Below are positions 1-6,623 of a DNA stretch of 7,950 nt, piece after piece; the first letter of the stretch is position 1, and each line of letters begins with the position of its first letter. Below the pieces are notes generated by a model. The model worked only from the letters and a program-made list of their open reading frames with translations, did no database searches and had not been told where the DNA came from. Source of the stretch: Deltaproteobacteria bacterium (GTDB taxonomy: Bacteria > Desulfobacterota > DSM-4660 > Desulfatiglandales > B25-G16); the NCBI GenBank assembly GCA_003646935.1, contig QMLW01000072.1, positions 1 through 7,950 of the forward strand, read 5' to 3'. The translations under genes were made by a program, and so were the position numbers.

Positions 1-61
1 CGCCGATCCCATCGTCAAGGAGCTCACGGGAGCAGGGTTCACCGTGACCTATGTGGGGTAA
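1..61 (+). CDS. C-terminal end of an unidentified gene (partial)
   Basis: Reading from base 2 gives an open frame of 19 codons ending in a TAA stop at 59-61. The peptide is ADPIVKELTGAGFTVTYVG. It has the look of a final alpha-helix followed by a beta-strand of an alpha/beta protein. The fragment is too short to assign to a family, and the gene start lies outside the window. It is called only because the frame is open to the left edge and is followed by a non-coding stretch before the next gene on the same strand. Confidence 0.45.
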   Translation, partial: ADPIVKELTGAGFTVTYVG

Positions 62-74
62 GGATTGAACTACA

Positions 75-193
75 CCGCAGCAAGCTACGGGGTATCAACA
101 GGAATCTATTTTAACGCCCCAAAGGGCGGTGAATTTATGCGCCTCAGACGTATCGAACCCTTGCTTCTGGCAGGCTTGTCCGCCACGGGTGGA
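75..193. repeat. Possible degenerate structured repeat with three short hairpins
   Basis: Three stem-loops lie in a row in non-coding sequence. At 75-90, CCGCAG and CTACGG flank the loop CAAG, with one mismatch. At 115-128, CGCCC and GGGCG flank CAAA, perfectly paired. At 179-193, TCCGCC and GGTGGA flank ACG, with one G-T pair. Short units of this style recur between genes in many Desulfobacterota genomes; that is my recollection, not a search result. The mismatches suggest a decayed copy. The first two stems lack a T-run, so they are poor intrinsic terminators. The rest of 62-268 holds no gene that I can support. Confidence 0.35.
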
Positions 194-256
194 TTGAAGC
201 TTTACCATGAGGCAGCATCTTCATGTAGTAGTATATACCTGTTATCATCTTGAAAA

Positions 257-262
257 AGGAGG
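257..262 (+). promoter_or_regulatory. Ribosome binding site of the first response regulator
   Basis: A consensus AGGAGG lies six bases before the ATG at 269 and fixes that start codon. I see no convincing -35/-10 pair upstream; TA-rich sequence at 232-239 could be a -10 element but has no partner at a proper distance. Confidence 0.8.
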
Positions 263-268
263 CAGACT

Positions 269-895
269 ATGAACACCAAACACGCCCTCGTGATAGACGA
301 CGAGCAGATCGTGCTCGACAGTGTGAGTAGGATCCTGACCGAGGATGCCTATGAGGTGGATACCTCGCTGAGCGGCAGGGAGGGACTCGCCAAGGCCCTT
401 GAGGGCAAGTACGAAATAGTGCTCACCGACATCCGCATGCCCGATATCGGGGGAATGCGGGTGCTGAGGGATGTCAAGCGCGCCAAGCCCTCGCTGCCCG
501 TGGTGATCATAACGGGCTACGCCACGGTGCGCTCTGCGGTCCAGGCCATGAAGCTGGGTGCAGCGGACTACCTGGAGAAGCCCTTCACCCCTGATCAACT
601 GCTCAAGGCCGTGCGCTCAGCCATGGAGGCCGCCACCACCCAGGAGCCCGAGGAGCAGGCCATCGTACACAAAGACGTGCTCATCAAGGTACTTGAGCGT
701 GCAGCCACCGATAAGGAGTTCTTCGCCGATCTCATAGAGCAGGCCGTCGATGCCCTGGACTCCTACGAGCTCACCGGCCCCGAGAAGCTCGCGCTTCTTA
801 CCGGGGATATCACGTGGATCGAGGAGCAGATCGGGCCGCTCACCAAGGAGCAGAGAAGGTGGCTTGATCTCAGGAGGAGCGCTGAGATATGGTAG
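269..895 (+). CDS. Response regulator: receiver domain plus LigA/RiPP-precursor-like C-terminal domain
   Basis: This 208-residue protein starts at an ATG behind a strong AGGAGG. Residues 1-120 form a canonical receiver domain: acidic pair D10/D11, phospho-acceptor D54 in LTDIRMPD, T82 in ITGY, and K104 in LEKPF. After a Glu/Thr-rich linker (about 121-133) comes a small helical domain, residues 134-208, with the pattern VLERAATDKEFF...LDSYELTGPEKLALLTGD. From family knowledge this resembles the small LigA-type fold, also seen in Franean1_4349-type RiPP precursors, rather than any helix-turn-helix, AAA+ or GGDEF output. It probably receives phosphate from a histidine kinase, perhaps the one at 3481-5001, and acts through protein contacts. 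The receiver assignment is certain; the C-terminal resemblance is inference. The stop lies four bases before the acetyltransferase start, so the two are probably co-transcribed. Confidence 0.9.
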   Translation: MNTKHALVIDDEQIVLDSVSRILTEDAYEVDTSLSGREGLAKALEGKYEIVLTDIRMPDIGGMRVLRDVKRAKPSLPVVIITGYATVRSAVQAMKLGAADYLEKPFTPDQLLKAVRSAMEAATTQEPEEQAIVHKDVLIKVLERAATDKEFFADLIEQAVDALDSYELTGPEKLALLTGDITWIEEQIGPLTKEQRRWLDLRRSAEIW

Positions 896-899
896 AGGG

Positions 900-1397
900 A
901 TGAGACATTTTACCTCCACACGGGTATTCGAAAGCAAGAGGGGTGATCTCATTACCATTATACCCTATGAGGAGAAGTGGTTCACGCTAGCGCTCCAGAT
1001 GTATGATAACTATAAACCCCTCGGTTCCGTGCAGGGTCTTCCCCCAATCGATAACGAAAAAAGGCATCAATGGCTTCAGGGCACGATTAATAACGGGACG
1101 AATCTCCTGGCCCTGTTTGAGGATACCGTTATTGGGCATGCGAGCCTCTTTGCCATACCAGTGAATTGGGCCGAGTACTTTATCTTTATTCATCAGGACT
1201 TTCAGAGACAAGGTATTGGCACGGCAATAAGCTATTACGTGATAGATTGGGCACACCAGGAAAAGCTCTCCACTATTTGGCTGAGCGTTGAGAGAAAAAA
1301 CCACATCGCAATCGCCCTCTATCGTAAGGTGGGATTTAAACGCATCGGATCCACGGATGATTGTCTGGAGATGATGCTCACCATAACAAAGGAATGA
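900..1397 (+). CDS. GNAT-family N-acetyltransferase, candidate Acs-modifying enzyme
   Basis: This is a 165-residue GNAT domain that transfers acetyl from acetyl-CoA to an amine. Motif A, the acetyl-CoA pyrophosphate loop, is QRQGIGTA at residues 102-109. Motif B is NHIAIALYRKVGFKRIG at 134-150. An N-terminal stretch with SVQGLPP (43-49) and a beta strand (EYFIFIHQ, 92-99) complete the fold. There is no fused cNMP-binding, CBS or acyl-CoA-synthetase-like regulatory domain, unlike the large Pat enzymes, and I see no clear likeness to Bacillus AcuA. Sitting just before acs, with a deacetylase downstream, it is a good candidate to acetylate the Acs active-site lysine; this rests on context only. 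A RimI-like or small-molecule acetyltransferase is possible. The ATG at 900 has only GAGGG directly against it, so translation may be coupled to the preceding gene. The open frame extends upstream, but only inside the response regulator gene. Confidence 0.85.
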   Translation: MRHFTSTRVFESKRGDLITIIPYEEKWFTLALQMYDNYKPLGSVQGLPPIDNEKRHQWLQGTINNGTNLLALFEDTVIGHASLFAIPVNWAEYFIFIHQDFQRQGIGTAISYYVIDWAHQEKLSTIWLSVERKNHIAIALYRKVGFKRIGSTDDCLEMMLTITKE

Positions 1398-1411
1398 TAC
1401 GCACATATAAA
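1383..1411 (+). promoter_or_regulatory. Candidate sigma70-type promoter for acs
   Basis: ATAACA at 1383-1388 (four of six consensus bases) and TATAAA at 1406-1411 (five of six) are separated by 17 bases. Transcription would begin near 1418, giving a leader of under 20 bases that still contains the ribosome binding site. The -35 lies inside the end of the acetyltransferase gene. The match is modest and could be chance. Confidence 0.3.
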
Positions 1412-1421
1412 GGAATCTAGG

Positions 1422-1430
1422 AAAGGAGGA
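1422..1430 (+). promoter_or_regulatory. Strong ribosome binding site of acs
   Basis: AAAGGAGGA lies close to the anti-Shine-Dalgarno consensus, with AGGAGG ending six bases before the ATG at 1436. It is stronger than the site of the preceding acetyltransferase gene, consistent with a highly translated metabolic enzyme. Confidence 0.8.
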
Positions 1431-1435
1431 GATGT

Positions 1436-3391
1436 ATGGGAAACGATGTCTTTACAGAAGGAAACGTTTTCCCCGTGACAGAGGAATGGAAAAACAGGGC
1501 GTACATAAACAGCATGGAGCAGTACAAACAGATGTGGCAGCGCTCCATCGATGATCCTGAGGGGTTTTGGGGCGAGATCGCAGAGGAGTATGTCACCTGG
1601 TTCAAGAAATGGGATAAGGTCTGTGAGTGGGATTGGGACAAATCACCTGATCACCAATGGTTCATAAACGGAAAGCTCAATGTCTCCTACAACTGCCTTG
1701 ACCGACACCTTGAGAAGCGGGGCGATAAGGTGGCCGTTATCTTCGAGGGAAACGATCCCTCAGACAGCAGGACCTATACGTATAAAGAGCTCCACCAAGA
1801 GGTGTGCAAGTTCGCCAATGTCTTAAAGGCAAAGGGCATACAAAAGGGAGACCGGGTATCCATCTACCTGCCAATGATCCCTGAGCTCGCCATTTCCATG
1901 TTGGCATGTACCCGAATTGGCGCTATTCACAGCGTAGTCTTCGGTGGGTTCTCCGCGGATTCACTACGGGACAGGGTGCAAGACTGCGAGGCAAGGCTTT
2001 TAATCTCATGTGACGGGACATTCAGAGGGGCTAAAGCCGTACCCACTAAACAGAATGCCGATGAGGCGCTCAAGCAGTGTCCGACCGTGGAGACGAATAT
2101 CGTGGTGAAAAGGGCCAACGTAGAGGTGAATTGGAATGACGCGATAGATACTTGGTACCATGAAGAGATGGCTAAGGTGGACGCCAATTGCCCGCCAGAG
2201 GAGATGGACGCGGAAGATACTCTCTTTATCCTCTACACCTCCGGGTCAACGGGAAAGCCCAAGGGGGTGCTGCATACCACCGCCGGATACCTCGTGTTCG
2301 TCGCGGTGACCCACAAGCTCATCTTCGACTATCATGAAGACGATATCTTTTGGTGTACCGCGGACATCGGCTGGGTAACCGGTCATTCCTATATCGTATA
2401 CGGACCGCTCTCTAACGGCGCAACCACTATCGTCTTTGAGGGAGTGCCCACGTATCCAGATGCCGGAAGGTTCTGGGATGTGGTTGAAAAGTACAAGGTC
2501 GACCTCTTCTATACCGCGCCTACGGCGATTAGGGCCATCGCAAAAGAGGGGGATGAGTATGTAACCAAGCACGACCTCAGCTCTCTCAAACTCCTCGGAA
2601 CTGTGGGGGAACCCATCAATCCAGAGGCATGGATGTGGTACTACAATACCGTGGGAAAGGGACGTTGCCCCATCGTGGATACGTGGTGGCAGACCGAAAC
2701 GGGGGGAATACTGATCACGCCCCTTCCAGGAGCAGTACCGATTAAGCCCGGCTCTGCTACCCTCCCGTTTTTCGGGATAGAGCCCAGCATCGTCGATGAT
2801 GACGGCAACGAGCTTGAAGGGCCGGCTTCCGGTGCCCTATGTATAAATCGTCCGTGGCCGGGATTGATGAGAAGGGTGTATGGTGACCCCCAACGGTTCA
2901 GGGAGACCTACTTCATGCAATTCCCCGGAAAATACACCGCGGGAGATGGTGCGCGAAGGGATGAGGACGGGTATTACTGGATTACCGGTCGAATCGATGA
3001 CGTAATCAACGTATCGGGACACAGGATGGGCACCGCTGAGATCGAAAGCGCCCTCGTTTCCCATGCCAAGGTAGCTGAGGCCGCTGTGGTGGGGTATCCC
3101 CATGAGATAAAGGGAACCTCCATCTATGCCTTCGTCACCTTGAACAGCGGAGTGGACAAGTCCGATGAGCTCAAGAAAGAGCTGGTACAGCACGTGAGAG
3201 CCGAGATAGGCCCCATAGCGACACCGGAAAAGCTTCAGTGGGCGGACGCCCTGCCCAAGACGAGGAGCGGAAAGATCATGCGTCGAATCCTCAAGAGGAT
3301 TGCATCCGGGGATATCGATGATCTGGGGGATACAACCACCCTGGCAGATCCAAGCGTGGTCGACAAGCTCGTGGCTGATAGGGTTGTATAG
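1436..3391 (+). CDS. acs: Acetyl-CoA synthetase, AMP-forming (acetate--CoA ligase)
   Basis: This cytosolic enzyme makes acetyl-CoA from acetate, ATP and CoA via acetyl-AMP. At 651 residues it matches the usual full length (Salmonella Acs, 652). The phosphate-binding loop is [11 protein letters not shown] (267-277), the A5 motif is [10 protein letters not shown] (415-424), D504 and R519 are the ATP and hinge residues, and R530 lies in NVSGHRMG. The C-terminal [11 protein letters not shown] holds catalytic K613. The residues equivalent to the known acetate pocket are V314, T315, V390 and W418, which favours acetate over propionate. K613 corresponds to Salmonella K609, whose acetylation by Pat blocks the adenylation step. 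The flanking GNAT and AcuC-type genes suggest the same control here. Transcription is probably shared with the upstream genes or driven by a weak promoter at 1383-1411. The stop is followed by 89 non-coding bases. I see nothing odd in the gene. Confidence 0.97.
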   Translation: MGNDVFTEGNVFPVTEEWKNRAYINSMEQYKQMWQRSIDDPEGFWGEIAEEYVTWFKKWDKVCEWDWDKSPDHQWFINGKLNVSYNCLDRHLEKRGDKVAVIFEGNDPSDSRTYTYKELHQEVCKFANVLKAKGIQKGDRVSIYLPMIPELAISMLACTRIGAIHSVVFGGFSADSLRDRVQDCEARLLISCDGTFRGAKAVPTKQNADEALKQCPTVETNIVVKRANVEVNWNDAIDTWYHEEMAKVDANCPPEEMDAEDTLFILYTSGSTGKPKGVLHTTAGYLVFVAVTHKLIFDYHEDDIFWCTADIGWVTGHSYIVYGPLSNGATTIVFEGVPTYPDAGRFWDVVEKYKVDLFYTAPTAIRAIAKEGDEYVTKHDLSSLKLLGTVGEPINPEAWMWYYNTVGKGRCPIVDTWWQTETGGILITPLPGAVPIKPGSATLPFFGIEPSIVDDDGNELEGPASGALCINRPWPGLMRRVYGDPQRFRETYFMQFPGKYTAGDGARRDEDGYYWITGRIDDVINVSGHRMGTAEIESALVSHAKVAEAAVVGYPHEIKGTSIYAFVTLNSGVDKSDELKKELVQHVRAEIGPIATPEKLQWADALPKTRSGKIMRRILKRIASGDIDDLGDTTTLADPSVVDKLVADRVV

Positions 3392-3406
3392 CCACCTATT
3401 TTCGAT

Positions 3407-3435
3407 TTGACCTTTCTTTCCTCCGGGGGCACAAT
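3407..3435 (+). promoter_or_regulatory. Candidate sigma70-type promoter for the kinase/regulator/deacetylase genes
   Basis: TTGACC at 3407-3412 (five of six consensus bases) and CACAAT at 3430-3435 (four of six) are separated by exactly 17 bases, in the gap between acs and the kinase gene. Transcription would start near 3442, giving a leader of about 39 bases with a GGAGAG ribosome binding site at 3465-3470. No terminator hairpin is visible after acs, so read-through from acs is also likely. Confidence 0.4.
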
Positions 3436-3480
3436 ATGAGTCAATGTTCGCCCTAAAGCCACTCGGAGAGAGACGACCTT

Positions 3481-5001
3481 ATGGCTACCCCTACATTGAT
3501 GGATATCATCCTCGATTCCGCATCCCGTACCGGGATTGTGGTTACGGATCTTGATGGTAAGATCCTCGAATTCAACAAGGGGGCGGCCAATCTGTTCGGG
3601 TACAGCGCCGAGGAGGCCAAGGACAAGAGCCTGCCAGAGCTTACCTTTTCAAAGGAGGACCAAAACTCCCATCTCTTCGCATATATCGTTGAGAGGGTGA
3701 AGAACGTGGGCTGGGCGGAAGAGAGAATGCTCCGCCAGCATAAGAGCGGGCGCCTCTTTCCCGCAATATCCACCGCCACGCCCCTCAACGATTCTAACGG
3801 CGAAGCTCATGGCATCCTTGAGATTACCCAGGATATGCCGAATCTCTTCAGGCTGGAGCAGGAGCTCAAAAGCTCTAAGAATTTCCTCGAGAACATCCTC
3901 GAAAGCTCCATCGATGCGGTGGTCACTACCGACCACAAGGGGTACATAACCTATGTGAACCGCGCATTCCGCGAGCTCATCGGCAAACGAAGCCACCAGA
4001 TTATCGGCAAACACATATCCGTCTACTATAAAGACGGCATTGATCAGGCCCGTCAGATCATGAATAAGCTTCGGGAGTTCGGGCGCATCCGGGATTACGA
4101 ATTCGATATGAAGATCGGCGACAAGATTATCCCCATTCGGACCTCTGATACACTCCTGTACGATGACTATGGCGAGATTGTGGGAACGATGGGGGTGTTT
4201 CAGGATATTACCGCCAGAAAAAAGCTCTCCGAGAAGCTCTCCGCTACCCAGGCGGAGTTGATCCAGGCAGTGAAGATACGGGCGCTCGGTGACTTGGTAA
4301 CGGGCGTGGCCCATGAGATCAATAACCCCCTCATGGCATCCGATACCTTTCTCCACCTTTTGGAGGAAGAGCTGGATGACCATCCGGAGCTGAAAAAGCG
4401 GGTCGTGCTCATCAAGGAGTGCAACAGGAGGATCCAGGATATCGTAAAGCAGCTCAGGGAGTTCTCCAGGCGTGCGGAAGTTGAATTTACCGACATGGAT
4501 ATCAACGACGCGGTCCGGTCGGTTATGGCAATCGCCCACCAGCAACTGCTGAATGAGGGTATAGAGGTTGAACTCACTTTAGGCAAGGGCTTGCCCAAGG
4601 TGTTGGGAGACAAAAATCAGGTTGAGCAGGTCTTGCTTAACCTTATCTCAAACGCTCGGGATGCCATGGAGGGTAAAGAGGAAAAGGTATTGACCATTCA
4701 AACGCACCACAACCAGAAAGGGCGAAAGGTGAAAATCAGCGTAGAAGACACCGGCACTGGCATGACCGAGGAGCAGATTGAGCAGATCTTTAATCCCTTT
4801 TTCACCACGAAGGACTCCGACAAGGGAGTAGGGCTCGGGCTTTCCATCTGCTACCGCATCATAGAGGACCATCAGGGGAAAATTGAGGTGAAGAGCGCCT
4901 TGCATAAGGGCACTGAATTTATCGTGAGCCTTCCCGTTTATCTGGAAAAAGGCAAGAGAGAGGCCGAAACTCTTGAGCCGGGAGGAAAGCATGCCGCATA
5001 A
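3481..5001 (+). CDS. Soluble PAS-PAS sensor histidine kinase
   Basis: A 506-residue kinase with no membrane segment or signal peptide, so it senses something inside the cell. PAS domain 1 spans about 8-118 (IVVTDLDGKILEFN, then ITQDMP) and PAS domain 2 about 133-246 (DAVVTTDHKGYITYVN, then VFQDITARKK). A short coiled coil (about 246-265) leads to the dimerisation domain, with phospho-acceptor H278 in GVAHEINNP. The ATPase domain has the N box (NLISNARDAM, 387-396), G1 (DTGTGM, 423-428), F box (NPFFTTK) and G2 (GVGLGLSI, 449-456). All catalytic motifs look intact. The end overlaps the next regulator gene by 11 bases, so the two are almost certainly a cognate pair. The ligand is unknown: I see no conserved cysteine cluster or obvious haem or flavin signature in the PAS domains. 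The ATG at 3481 has GGAGAG ten bases upstream; M7 (3499) is an alternative start. Confidence 0.95.
   Translation: MATPTLMDIILDSASRTGIVVTDLDGKILEFNKGAANLFGYSAEEAKDKSLPELTFSKEDQNSHLFAYIVERVKNVGWAEERMLRQHKSGRLFPAISTATPLNDSNGEAHGILEITQDMPNLFRLEQELKSSKNFLENILESSIDAVVTTDHKGYITYVNRAFRELIGKRSHQIIGKHISVYYKDGIDQARQIMNKLREFGRIRDYEFDMKIGDKIIPIRTSDTLLYDDYGEIVGTMGVFQDITARKKLSEKLSATQAELIQAVKIRALGDLVTGVAHEINNPLMASDTFLHLLEEELDDHPELKKRVVLIKECNRRIQDIVKQLREFSRRAEVEFTDMDINDAVRSVMAIAHQQLLNEGIEVELTLGKGLPKVLGDKNQVEQVLLNLISNARDAMEGKEEKVLTIQTHHNQKGRKVKISVEDTGTGMTEEQIEQIFNPFFTTKDSDKGVGLGLSICYRIIEDHQGKIEVKSALHKGTEFIVSLPVYLEKGKREAETLEPGGKHAA
4981..4985 (+). promoter_or_regulatory. Ribosome binding site that decides the start of the second regulator
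   Basis: GGAGG lies five bases before the ATG at 4991, inside the end of the kinase gene. It argues for 4991 over an in-frame TTG at 4973 that has no such site and would add six residues (TTG-encoded start, then SREES) before the methionine. Confidence 0.75.
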
Positions 5002-5377
5002 GATCTTGGTGGCGGATGACGACATCTTAGTGCTCGATGCGCTACGGGAACTCCTTGTTGCTGATGGGTATGAGGTTACGACCGCAACTCGAGGGCGGGA
5101 GGCACTGGAGGCCATGGAGAGGCAACGCTTCGATCTCGTGGTTCTCGATGTGGTCATGCCCAAGATGACCGGTTTCGAGGTGTGCAGGCAGATACGCGCG
5201 TGGGATGATGAGCGAAGCAGGGTAAAGATAGTCATGCTTACCGCAAAGACCGATCCCAGGGATCTCGAGATTGGCGAGGAGGCCGGATGTGATCTCTATC
5301 TCACCAAACCCATTGATCCAGGCAAGCTAAAGGAGTTGATTCGCGGCGCCCTTGGGGATCCTCCCCAAAAACCGTAG
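4991..5377 (+). CDS. Single-domain response regulator (CheY-like)
   Basis: This 128-residue protein is one receiver domain and nothing else. D9, D10 and D11 (ADDD) bind magnesium, D53 in VLDVVMPKMTG is the phospho-acceptor, T84 lies in MLTAK, and K106 in LTKP. The family's usual length is about 120 residues. The gene overlaps the kinase gene by 11 bases, which implies coupled translation and a cognate kinase-regulator pair. With no output domain it must act by binding another protein or as an intermediate in a phosphorelay; the two-domain regulator at 269-895 is a possible partner, although a relay would also need a histidine phosphotransfer protein, which is not seen here. The stop lies 12 bases before the deacetylase start, and the TAG supplies the first G of that gene's ribosome binding site. 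Confidence 0.95.
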   Translation: MPHKILVADDDILVLDALRELLVADGYEVTTATRGREALEAMERQRFDLVVLDVVMPKMTGFEVCRQIRAWDDERSRVKIVMLTAKTDPRDLEIGEEAGCDLYLTKPIDPGKLKELIRGALGDPPQKP

Positions 5378-5382
5378 AGGGA
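5377..5382 (+). promoter_or_regulatory. Ribosome binding site supporting a TTG start for the deacetylase gene
   Basis: GAGGGA begins on the last base of the preceding stop codon and ends seven bases before TTG at 5390. No in-frame ATG occurs upstream, and the protein's alignment with known family starts (SVFYYS near the N terminus) agrees with the TTG. Confidence 0.6.
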
Positions 5383-5389
5383 AGCTTCG

Positions 5390-6505
5390 TTGCATTCAGT
5401 CTTTTACTATTCACACGAATTGGCCCAGTATGATTTCGGGCCAGACCACCCCTTTAAACCCGAGCGAGCCCAGAAGGCCTATGAGCTCTGTAATCGCTAC
5501 GGGGTATTGAATCATCCCCACATAAGCGTTCAATCCCCACCGGCACTGGAGCGGGAAAAGCTGCTTCTGGCCCACAGCGAGGAATACCTCGATGTCCTGG
5601 AGAGGATCAGTAAGGGCGAGCTGTTTCAGGACATGCTTCAGTTCGGTATCGGTACGGAGGACAATCCACCGTTGAAGGGGATCTATGAGTGGTCGGCGAG
5701 ATGTGCCGGCGCAACCTGGAAGGGGATGACCTCGTTGTTGGACGGGAGCGCCGATGTCACCTTCAATCCGTTGGGAGGGTTTCATCACGCCCGTCGCTCT
5801 CAGGCAGAGGGATTCTGCTACATCAATGACCTCGCCATCGCTATTGGAGAGGCCCTCGCCCATGATGTAAGGGTTACCTATCTGGATATTGATGCCCACC
5901 ATGGAAACGGGGTTCAAGAAGCGTTCTACGCGGAGGACAGGGTGCAGGTTATCTCCATGCACGAATCCGGTACATTCCTCTATCCGTACAGCGGCGGCCT
6001 GGAGGAATCGGGCGAGGCAAAGGGCCGAGGATTCACCATAAATATACCCCTGCCCCCCATGACTGATGATGAGCTGTACCTCGAGGCCTTTCACAGGGTT
6101 GTCATCCCCCTCATCAAGGGATTTAGGCCTGATATCCTGGTTGCCGAGCTAGGCGCGGATACCATGGTATCAGATCCGCTCACCGACCTCATGCTCACCA
6201 ATAACTCCTACACCGAGGTAGTTCGGAACCTGAAGGCATTATGCGGGAAAATCCTCGCCACCGGCGGAGGCGGGTACGATATCTACCGGACGGCCCGCTG
6301 CTGGACGCTTGCCTGGGCTATACTAAACGATATTGAGCCAGCCGATGAGTTCGCGGGCCTGGTCGGAGGAATGATGTTCGGCCCTGAGATGGAGGTGAGC
6401 AGCCTGCACGATCGGCCCTACACCGTTACCGGCCTTCAAAAGGATAAAGCGCGCCGGGAGGTGGAAAACACGATCGAGTTTCTCGTTAAGCGTCATAACC
6501 TTTGA
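5390..6505 (+). CDS. acuC: AcuC-type zinc-dependent deacetylase (histone deacetylase family)
   Basis: This 371-residue protein is close in length to Bacillus AcuC (about 387) and shares its FGIGTEDNP segment (residues 85-93). The metal and catalytic residues of class I deacetylases are all present: H132/H133 in GGFHHA, D168 and H170 in DIDAHHGNG, D257 in ELGADT, and Y296 in GGGGYDIYR. Zinc would be held by D168, H170 and D257. AcuC removes acetyl from the lysine of Acs and restores activity; the acs gene in the same cluster makes that the likely job here. E253 sits where HDAC8 has Gln (QLGADT), a small deviation. Translation starts at TTG, which may limit its level relative to Acs. Family members also include acetoin- or polyamine-linked deacetylases, but the acs context and the GIGTED segment favour AcuC. 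Confidence 0.9.
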   Translation: MHSVFYYSHELAQYDFGPDHPFKPERAQKAYELCNRYGVLNHPHISVQSPPALEREKLLLAHSEEYLDVLERISKGELFQDMLQFGIGTEDNPPLKGIYEWSARCAGATWKGMTSLLDGSADVTFNPLGGFHHARRSQAEGFCYINDLAIAIGEALAHDVRVTYLDIDAHHGNGVQEAFYAEDRVQVISMHESGTFLYPYSGGLEESGEAKGRGFTINIPLPPMTDDELYLEAFHRVVIPLIKGFRPDILVAELGADTMVSDPLTDLMLTNNSYTEVVRNLKALCGKILATGGGGYDIYRTARCWTLAWAILNDIEPADEFAGLVGGMMFGPEMEVSSLHDRPYTVTGLQKDKARREVENTIEFLVKRHNL

Positions 6506-6562
6506 TATCCCTTCGTAGCCTCCGTATCCGCTCAAAGGAAATCAAAAATCACTCAAGGCCTG

Positions 6563-6591
6563 TTGACAAGCTATTCAGAAAGATGTAGTCT
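6563..6591 (+). promoter_or_regulatory. Candidate promoter of the toxin-antitoxin pair
   Basis: A perfect TTGACA lies at 6563-6568. With a 17-base spacer the -10 would be TAGTCT at 6586-6591, matching three of six consensus bases. The weak -10 overlaps an operator-like symmetric site, as expected for an autorepressed toxin-antitoxin operon. Transcription would start near 6598. The 118-base gap after the deacetylase gene contains no visible terminator. Confidence 0.45.
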
Positions 6592-6603
6592 ATTAGACGT
6601 CTA
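6588..6603 (+). promoter_or_regulatory. Operator-like site with three alternating half-sites
   Basis: The 16 bases GTCTATTAGACGTCTA consist of GTCTA, one T, TAGAC, then GTCTA. The first two form an inverted repeat around a single base, and TAGACGTCTA at 6594-6603 is a perfect 10-base palindrome. Such closely spaced short half-sites are typical of ribbon-helix-helix repressors that bind as adjacent dimers. The site covers the -10 to start region, where binding would block transcription. The antitoxin encoded just downstream is the natural candidate binder; that link is inference. Confidence 0.55.
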
Positions 6604-6623
6604 TTTATTGTAGAGGAGATATT

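Noticed and set aside
168..184. Possible sigma54 promoter (TGGCAGG followed by TTG)
   Set aside because: The spacing from GG to the next GC is eleven rather than ten bases and the -12 element is not TTGC, so the match fails.
65..253. A 62-codon forward frame starting at TTG
   Set aside because: It has no ribosome binding site, spans the hairpin block, and its peptide shows no domain-like pattern; it is best read as a translated repeat.
750..899. Upstream extension of the acetyltransferase frame
   Set aside because: It lies inside the first response regulator gene, the peptide is Arg/Ser/Pro-rich and shadow-like, and homologous GNAT sequence begins near the ATG at 900.
3649..4545. A 298-codon reverse-strand frame within the kinase gene
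   Set aside because: The forward strand encodes an unmistakable histidine kinase; the reverse frame is a codon-bias shadow with no recognisable motif.
4973..4990. TTG start six codons upstream for the single-domain regulator
   Set aside because: GGAGG at 4981-4985 serves the ATG at 4991, and receiver domains normally begin a few residues before the first beta strand, as MPHKILVADD does.
5411..6094. A 227-codon reverse-strand frame within the deacetylase gene
   Set aside because: It is antisense to well-conserved catalytic motifs, lacks a ribosome binding site and carries no domain signal.
6506..6562. Terminator after the deacetylase gene
   Set aside because: I looked for a GC stem followed by a T-run and found none, so the end of the cluster transcript cannot be placed.
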